Shown: positions 58,837 through 64,000 of the stretch, one piece after another
How the letters are laid out: every line of letters begins with the position of its first letter
How positions within the stretch are numbered: the stretch's first letter is position 1
NCBI RefSeq assembly: GCF_003201875.1
Contig: NZ_QJKD01000002.1
Coordinates: forward strand, 496,001 to 560,000
DNA length: 64,000 nucleotides
Direction: 5' to 3'
DNA from: Hungatella effluvii
Lineage (GTDB): Bacteria > Bacillota > Clostridia > Lachnospirales > Lachnospiraceae
Made by a program: the position numbers and the translations under genes
Notes under the pieces: generated by a model
Databases searched by the model: none
What the model saw: the letters and a program-made list of their open reading frames with translations, nothing else
What the model was told of the DNA's origin: nothing

Positions 58837-61252
58837 AAAATTATACATGATAGGAAATGCTCATATTGATGTTGTCTGGCTCTGGCGGTGGCAGGAGGGG
58901 CTGCAGGAGGTGAAGGCAACTTTTAAATCCGTACTGGACCGGATGAAGGAATACGACGACTTTATCTTTACCGGCAGTTCTGCCGCTTATTATGAGTGGG
59001 TAGAAGAAAATGATCCCGCCATGTTTGAGGAGATATGCATGCGGGTGAAGGAGGGCAGATGGGTGATCGTGGGCGGCTGGTGGACTGAGCCGGACTGCAA
59101 CGCTCCCTGCGGGGAATCCTTTGTGAGACAGGGGCTTTATGGCCAGAGGTATTTTGAGGAAAAATTTGGTGTAAAGTCCGTCTGCGGTTATAATGTCGAC
59201 AGCTTCGGCCATAACGGTAACCTTCCGCAGATCCTTAAGAAATGCGGCATGGACAGTTATGTATTCATGCGCCCTGGCCGCCACGAAAAGGGGATTGCAG
59301 GGGAAACCTTTGTCTGGAAGTCCGCCGATGGTTCATCGGTGCATGCGTTTCGGCTTCCCTTTGAATACTGCACCTGGCCCGACCAGATCGAAGAACATGT
59401 CAGACGGTGCGCCGGTGAGATTAAGAATTCCGGCGGCGGTATCATGTGCTTTTACGGCGTCGGCAATCATGGGGGCGGTCCCACAAAGAGAAATATCGAC
59501 AGTATTCACCAGATGGATGCCAGACCCGATATGCCCGAGCTTAAGCTGTCTTCTCCCAATGAATATTTTGAGGACGTGAAAAAGAGCGGGAGAGATCTGC
59601 CTGTGGTCTGCGGAGGACTGTTCCATCATTCCAGCGGCTGCTACAGCGCAGAATCGAGAGTCAAGGCGTTAAACCGGGAGGCGGAGATGCGCCTGCTTAT
59701 GGCGGAGCGTGTTTCCGTGATGGCAGGGCTCCTTGCCGGCGGAAAATATCCGGCAGAGGAGTATCGGAAAGCCTGGAAGAGCGTGCTGTTCAACCAGTTC
59801 CATGATATTCTGGCGGGGACCAGCCTGCGGGAGTCGTACGAGGATGCCGCAGAGGATTACGGCTATGCGCTTCACATTGCGGGAAGAGGTTTAAACAGTG
59901 CCGTTCAGTCCTTGTCCTGGCAGATAAATATTCCGATGGAAGAGGGGATGAAGCCTCTCGTTGTGGTCAATCCGAATGCGTTTGAGGCGAAGGCCGAGGT
60001 ACAGGCAGAGTCCTGGACGTTCCAGGAGGGCACGGTGCTGCTGGACGAGAAAGGGAACCAGATTCCCTATCAGCTGGTGCAGTCTGGCGCATCTTTGCAG
60101 GGCAGATGCCGTATCTGCTTTGTGGCGGATCTTCCTTCCCTGGGCTGGAGGACGTACCGGTTTGCAGTCAGGGAGAAGGCGGAGACATTTCCGGAGGTGA
60201 CTGTATCGGAGTGCAGTGCAGAAAATAAGTGGTTTAAGCTCACCCTTGACCCGGAAACAGGATATATTACCTCACTGTTGAAAAAGAGCGACAGTACGGA
60301 GTATTTCTCCGGTCCGGCGGCAGTCCCGGTTGTGATCAGGGATGAGAGCGATACCTGGTCTCATGCAGTGCGGATTTTTGATGATGAAATCGGCCGGTTT
60401 AAAGCCGTTTCTGTGCGCCTGATCGAGAGTGGTCCCGTTAAGTGCGTATTCCGTGTAACCAGCGTTTACGGCGACTCCAGAATGATTCAGGACTTCTCTG
60501 TTTTTCAGGATCTGGATTATATTACGGTTAAGACTACGGTAGACTGGCATGAAAAACTGGCCATGCTAAAGCTTCAGTTCCCCATGAATATGAACTATTT
60601 GCGGACCAGCTGGGAGATTCCATATGGAGTGGAACAGAGAGAGCCGGACGGTGAAGAGTACCCGATGCAGATGTGGATGGATCTGGAGGGAACGAACCCT
60701 GGCATGGAGACTTCCATGAATGGGCTGTCCATCTTGAATGACGGAAAATTTGCAGGCAGCGTGGCGGGAAAGACGGCGGCGCTCACCGTGCTTCGGAGTC
60801 CGGTCTACACCCACCATGAGCCATACCAGCTGCAGGAAAACCTGGAATATGTTTATGTCGATCAGGGAACGCAGACGTTTACGTACGGTCTCTATCCCCA
60901 TGACGGAAGCTGGGAAAACGCGGCGACCGTGAGGCGGGCGAAAATGTTGAACTGCCGGCCGGCAGTCCTGTTCGAGACGTATCATGAGGGTAGTCTGGAG
61001 CAGAGCGGTTCCCTGCTGGAGGTCAATCAGAAAAATATCATTGTGGAAGTTCTGAAAAAAGCGGAAGACGGCAGCGGGGATTTGATCCTCCGGGCTTATG
61101 AGACGGCTGGCCGGGCGGTGAAGGCAGAAATCATAATCGGTGTATTGGGACAGACCATAGAGGCGGATTTCCAGCCATTTGAAATTAAGACTCTGCGGCT
61201 GCCGGGCCAAAAAGACGGAGAGGCTGTCTGGACTAACATGCTGGAGGAATAG
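58823..61252 (+). CDS. GH38 alpha-mannosidase (copy 2)
   Basis: An 809-residue paralogue of the preceding protein with the same catalytic frame: YMIGNAHIDVVWLWRWQEG, GYNVDSFGHNGNLPQILKKCG and LFNQFHDILAGTSLRESYED. Differences cluster in loops around the active site (P to V after HID, EFHDTMGGT to QFHDILAGT), so the two may split different linkages or partners. Cytoplasmic. It is followed after 3 bp by the SIS isomerase. The pair probably arose by tandem duplication and then diverged. Confidence 0.92.
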   Translation: MEKDKKLYMIGNAHIDVVWLWRWQEGLQEVKATFKSVLDRMKEYDDFIFTGSSAAYYEWVEENDPAMFEEICMRVKEGRWVIVGGWWTEPDCNAPCGESFVRQGLYGQRYFEEKFGVKSVCGYNVDSFGHNGNLPQILKKCGMDSYVFMRPGRHEKGIAGETFVWKSADGSSVHAFRLPFEYCTWPDQIEEHVRRCAGEIKNSGGGIMCFYGVGNHGGGPTKRNIDSIHQMDARPDMPELKLSSPNEYFEDVKKSGRDLPVVCGGLFHHSSGCYSAESRVKALNREAEMRLLMAERVSVMAGLLAGGKYPAEEYRKAWKSVLFNQFHDILAGTSLRESYEDAAEDYGYALHIAGRGLNSAVQSLSWQINIPMEEGMKPLVVVNPNAFEAKAEVQAESWTFQEGTVLLDEKGNQIPYQLVQSGASLQGRCRICFVADLPSLGWRTYRFAVREKAETFPEVTVSECSAENKWFKLTLDPETGYITSLLKKSDSTEYFSGPAAVPVVIRDESDTWSHAVRIFDDEIGRFKAVSVRLIESGPVKCVFRVTSVYGDSRMIQDFSVFQDLDYITVKTTVDWHEKLAMLKLQFPMNMNYLRTSWEIPYGVEQREPDGEEYPMQMWMDLEGTNPGMETSMNGLSILNDGKFAGSVAGKTAALTVLRSPVYTHHEPYQLQENLEYVYVDQGTQTFTYGLYPHDGSWENAATVRRAKMLNCRPAVLFETYHEGSLEQSGSLLEVNQKNIIVEVLKKAEDGSGDLILRAYETAGRAVKAEIIIGVLGQTIEADFQPFEIKTLRLPGQKDGEAVWTNMLEE

Positions 61253-61255
61253 AGG

Positions 61256-61861
61256 ATGGATCATTTAAAACGGCTTCTGGAGCGGTATCCCGCTTTATGC
61301 GGCATGAAAGAGGAGATAGAACGTGCTTATGGCCTGCTGGAAACCGCTTATTCACAGGGTGGAAAACTGCTGGTCTGTGGAAATGGAGGCAGCGCGGCAG
61401 ATTCCGACCACATTGTGGGGGAACTGATGAAAGGATTCTATAAAAAGCGCCCGCTGAGTGACGCAGAAAAGGATGGGCTGGGAGATCTGGGAAACCGTCT
61501 GCAGGGCGCGCTCCCTGCGGTCTCGCTGACAGGGCACAGCGCCCTGTCCACCGCCTTTTCAAATGACGTAGACCCGGAAATGGTATTTGCCCAGCAGGTG
61601 TACGGCTACGGAAGGCGCGGTGATGTGCTGATGGCGATCAGTACTTCCGGCAATTCCATAAATGTGGTAAATGCCGCCAGAGTGGCAAAAGCAAAGGACC
61701 TTTCTGTCATATCTCTGACCGGAGGTGCCGGGGGCCTCTTAAAGGAAATCAGTCACGTATGTCTTGCGGTTCCAGCACTGATGACAGCCGACATTCAGGA
61801 ACTGCATCTTCCTGTCTATCATACGCTGTGTGCGATGCTGGAAGAACATTTTTTTCCGTGA
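61256..61861 (+). CDS. SIS-domain phosphoheptose isomerase-like (GmhA-like)
   Basis: A 201-residue SIS-domain protein. LLVCGNGGSAADSDHIVGELMKGF, TAFSNDVDPEMVFAQQVYGYGRRGDVLMAISTSGNS and TADIQELHLPVYH match sedoheptulose 7-phosphate isomerase GmhA, including the His and Glu of SDHIVGEL and the Gln and final His of QELHLPVYH. GmhA makes D-glycero-D-manno-heptose 7-phosphate from sedoheptulose 7-phosphate for surface glycans. Here it closes a degradative set instead, so the reverse direction is possible. A 15-residue insertion (KKRPLSDAEKDGLGD) after GELMKGF sets it apart from classical GmhA. A terminator follows. Confidence 0.82.
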   Translation: MDHLKRLLERYPALCGMKEEIERAYGLLETAYSQGGKLLVCGNGGSAADSDHIVGELMKGFYKKRPLSDAEKDGLGDLGNRLQGALPAVSLTGHSALSTAFSNDVDPEMVFAQQVYGYGRRGDVLMAISTSGNSINVVNAARVAKAKDLSVISLTGGAGGLLKEISHVCLAVPALMTADIQELHLPVYHTLCAMLEEHFFP

Positions 61862-61881
61862 CAGACGTGGTGCTGGACGGC

Positions 61882-61932
61882 AAGCAGAGGAGGACTGGAA
61901 CGCAGATGCGTTTCAGCCGCCTCTGCTTTTTT
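61882..61932 (+). terminator. Terminator of the GH38/GH36 locus
   Basis: AGCAGAGGAGG pairs with CCGCCTCTGCT (one mismatch) and is followed by TTTTTT. The further 160 bp to the next gene hold no promoter I can name with confidence. Confidence 0.8.
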
Positions 61933-62096
61933 GGTTCACACTTTTATCACAGAAACATCAAAATATGAACACAGAATCAACACATTTATTTTTTACCCTA
62001 TGTATTAACACCGAATATGCGAGGCGTGTGGTGAGGCCAGATGTCAGCGGCCATTTCCTGCGCCCGCGTAAATATAGAAATCAGGAGGAGAACGAG

Positions 62097-63110
62097 TTGA
62101 TAGAAGTAAAGAATCTCGTAAAAGATTACGGCGGCCATCTGGCAGTGGATCATCTGAACTTTACCATCGAAGACGGTCAGATTTACGGCTTTTTAGGACC
62201 TAACGGCGCCGGAAAATCGACTACCATGAACATCATGACCGGTTATATCGGTGCTACGGAGGGAGATGTCCTGATTAACGGACACAACATACTGGAAGAA
62301 CCTGAGGAAGCGAAGAAATGTATCGGCTATCTGCCGGAGCTTCCTCCTCTTTATGTCGATATGACGGTTATGGAACAGTTGGAATTTGCAGCGGAATTAA
62401 AACGGATACCGAAGAAGGAACGGAAAAGTGCCATCGGCGAGGTGGTGGAGCTGGCGAAGCTGGAAGACGTGCAGGGAAGGCTGATCCGAAATCTGTCAAA
62501 AGGCTACAGGCAGCGTGTCGGGCTGGCCCAGGCGGTGCTCGGTATGCCTCCTGTGATTATTTTAGATGAGCCGACGGTAGGCCTCGATCCAAAACAGATC
62601 ATCGAGATCCGGGATATGATCCGGGAACTGGGAGAAAAACACACAGTGATATTAAGCTCCCACATCCTTTCCGAGGTCAGCGCGGTCTGCGACCACATCC
62701 TGATCATTGACCGCGGAAAGCTGATTGCCAGCGACACGCCGGAGAATTTGGAGCGTCAGATGGCCGGGGCCTCCGGCATGGAACTGCTCGTCAAGGGAGA
62801 GGAAGAAGAGATCCGGGAGATTCTCGAACCGATTGACGGAGCAGAAGAAATCGCGGTGAGCGAGAGCGGCGAGGAAGGTGTGAGGAAAGTGACCTTCCAG
62901 CTGATAGGAGAGAATTGCCTGGAAGACATCGATATCATTCCGCAGACGGACATCAGAGAGACTATTTTCTTTGCATTTGCAGATCGGAAGATCCCGATTT
63001 TATCCATGCATACTTCAAAGGCATCTCTGGAAGAAGTATTCCTGGAACTGACTGCGGACAATGCTTCGGACGAAGACTTCACGGCGGAGACGGAAAAGGA
63101 GGAAGTATAA
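62097..63110 (+). CDS. ABC-2 exporter ATPase (GldA-like)
   Basis: A 337-residue ABC ATPase with Walker A GPNGAGKST, signature LSKGYRQRVGLAQA, Walker B VIILDEP and the H-loop region TVILSSHILSEV. The C-terminal extension (~220-337) is acidic and typical of drug/lipid or gliding-type exporters. The start is TTG at 62097, 8 bp after AGGAGGA; an open frame extends 89 codons upstream without a site. It energises the permease that starts directly after its stop. The gene order resembles the gldA-gldF-gldG set, which in Firmicutes is not about gliding. Confidence 0.9.
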   Translation: MIEVKNLVKDYGGHLAVDHLNFTIEDGQIYGFLGPNGAGKSTTMNIMTGYIGATEGDVLINGHNILEEPEEAKKCIGYLPELPPLYVDMTVMEQLEFAAELKRIPKKERKSAIGEVVELAKLEDVQGRLIRNLSKGYRQRVGLAQAVLGMPPVIILDEPTVGLDPKQIIEIRDMIRELGEKHTVILSSHILSEVSAVCDHILIIDRGKLIASDTPENLERQMAGASGMELLVKGEEEEIREILEPIDGAEEIAVSESGEEGVRKVTFQLIGENCLEDIDIIPQTDIRETIFFAFADRKIPILSMHTSKASLEEVFLELTADNASDEDFTAETEKEEV

Positions 63111-63977
63111 ATGGCGGCGATTTATAAAAGGGAAGTGAAATCGTATTTCCAATGCATGACCGGATATGTATTCATCGCGTTTCTGGTTCTGTTTGTCGGA
63201 ATTTACTTCATGGCTTACAATCTGATGAGCGGTTATCCGTATTTTTCCTATACATTGTCCGGCATGGTAACGATCGTGATGATCGGCATTCCGGTTCTGA
63301 CCATGAGAAGCTTTGCAGATGACAGGAAGACGAAGACGGACCAGCTGCTTCTCACAGCACCGGTCTCCGTACCGAAAATGGTCCTGGCCAAATATCTGTC
63401 CATGGTTACCGTTTTTGCGGTACCGGTCCTCATTTCCTGCCTTTGCCCGCTCATAATAAAGATGAACGGAACGGCATACTTAAAGACGGATTACGCGTCA
63501 ATCCTGGCGTTTTTCCTTCTGGGCTGTGTTTACATTGCTATTGGAATGTTTATATCGTCCACCACAGAGAGTCAGATTATCGCGGCGGTGGGAACCTTCG
63601 GAGTTATTTTGCTGCTGCTTTTATGGCCCAGCCTCGTGAACTTCCTTCCAACCTCGGCTTCCGGTTCGCTGGTGGGTTTCCTGCTTCTCTGGACACTTTG
63701 CGTGGTGATCCTTCATCGGGTAACGAGCCATAACCTTCTGGCGTTTGTGCTGGAGGCGGCGGGAATTGTCGCCCTGGTGGGAGCGTATGTTGCCAAAAAG
63801 AGCATGTTTGACCGCGCTCTCGTAAATCTTGTAGAGAAGATTGCGGTTACGGATGTGTTTCAGAATTTTGCCAACAACTATATTTTTGATGCGGGTGGTC
63901 TCATTTACTATGCGAGCATTATTTTTCTGCTGGTATTTCTGACCGTGCAGTCCGTGGAAAAACGCAGATGGAGCTAA
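63111..63977 (+). CDS. ABC-2 exporter permease (GldF-like)
   Basis: A 288-residue membrane protein with six predicted helices (YKREVKSYFQCMTGYVFIAFLVLFVGIYF; TIVMIGIPVLTMRSFADDRKTKTDQLLLTAPVS, the last typical of GldF). It follows the ATPase with no gap. A ribosome site (AGGAGG at 63989-63994) begins a further gene beyond the window, probably the GldG-like partner. Confidence 0.88.
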   Translation: MAAIYKREVKSYFQCMTGYVFIAFLVLFVGIYFMAYNLMSGYPYFSYTLSGMVTIVMIGIPVLTMRSFADDRKTKTDQLLLTAPVSVPKMVLAKYLSMVTVFAVPVLISCLCPLIIKMNGTAYLKTDYASILAFFLLGCVYIAIGMFISSTTESQIIAAVGTFGVILLLLLWPSLVNFLPTSASGSLVGFLLLWTLCVVILHRVTSHNLLAFVLEAAGIVALVGAYVAKKSMFDRALVNLVEKIAVTDVFQNFANNYIFDAGGLIYYASIIFLLVFLTVQSVEKRRWS

Positions 63978-64000
63978 TTACTCAAAACTAGGAGGCTGGA

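Overview
The window looks like chromosomal DNA of an anaerobic gut or soil Firmicute of the Lachnospiraceae/Clostridium type. This is inferred from strong AGGAGG ribosome sites, occasional GTG/TTG starts, consensus TTGACA/TATAAT promoters, a monomeric [FeFe] hydrogenase, ferredoxin-type proteins, several CUT1 sugar ABC transporters and many LacI/ROK/AraC sugar regulators. I see no rRNA, tRNA, CRISPR array or prophage.

Region 1 (1-18.8 kb) is housekeeping and accessory metabolism. It holds two lipoproteins, a dGTPase-like HD protein, a DUF362/ferredoxin pair, a GGDEF protein, a greA-MFS-MATE operon, the [FeFe] hydrogenase with a consensus promoter and a palindrome at its start site, a candidate ~110-nt small RNA, a HAD phosphatase, an OGG1-like DNA glycosylase, and a coupled J-domain/TPR protein plus Hsp70 in which the J-domain HPD motif is degenerate.

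Region 2 (18.9-34.2 kb) holds three regulated modules. A LacI repressor controls, through sites of the form TGGAACAGTTCCA, an alpha-glucoside ABC transporter with a GH13 alpha-glucosidase. A divergent MerR/MATE pair has a textbook 19-bp-spacer MerR promoter. A second LacI regulator sits next to an operon with a cupin-like protein, a sugar isomerase/epimerase and a MATE exporter. In the middle of that operon is a decayed stretch: a cupin paralogue with frameshifts and an amber stop, then an ABC-ATPase fragment joined in frame to half of an isomerase.

Region 3 (34.3-42.0 kb) is a second CUT1 operon with a GH105-type unsaturated uronyl hydrolase, an unrecognised 842-residue protein that may be a carbohydrate-active enzyme, and an AraC regulator. 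It suggests use of pectin-like or uronate-containing oligosaccharides.

Region 4 (42.0-43.2 kb) is AT-rich. It carries a 38-residue holin-like type I toxin gene with a convergent antisense RNA candidate sharing its terminator, and a relic of an IS4-family transposase.

Region 5 (43.3-61.9 kb) is an ~18.5-kb set of co-directional, mostly overlapping catabolic genes: CUT1 transporter, ROK repressor, Sip1-like GH36, sedoheptulokinase-like FGGY kinase, ROK sugar kinase, GH13_18 phosphorylase, a two-part FAD oxidoreductase, two GH38 alpha-mannosidases and a GmhA-like phosphoheptose isomerase. Two of the products converge on sedoheptulose 7-phosphate, so a route for heptose or heptulose-containing glycosides is the most interesting hypothesis in the window. 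The last 2 kb begin a GldA/GldF-like ABC-2 exporter operon that continues past the end.
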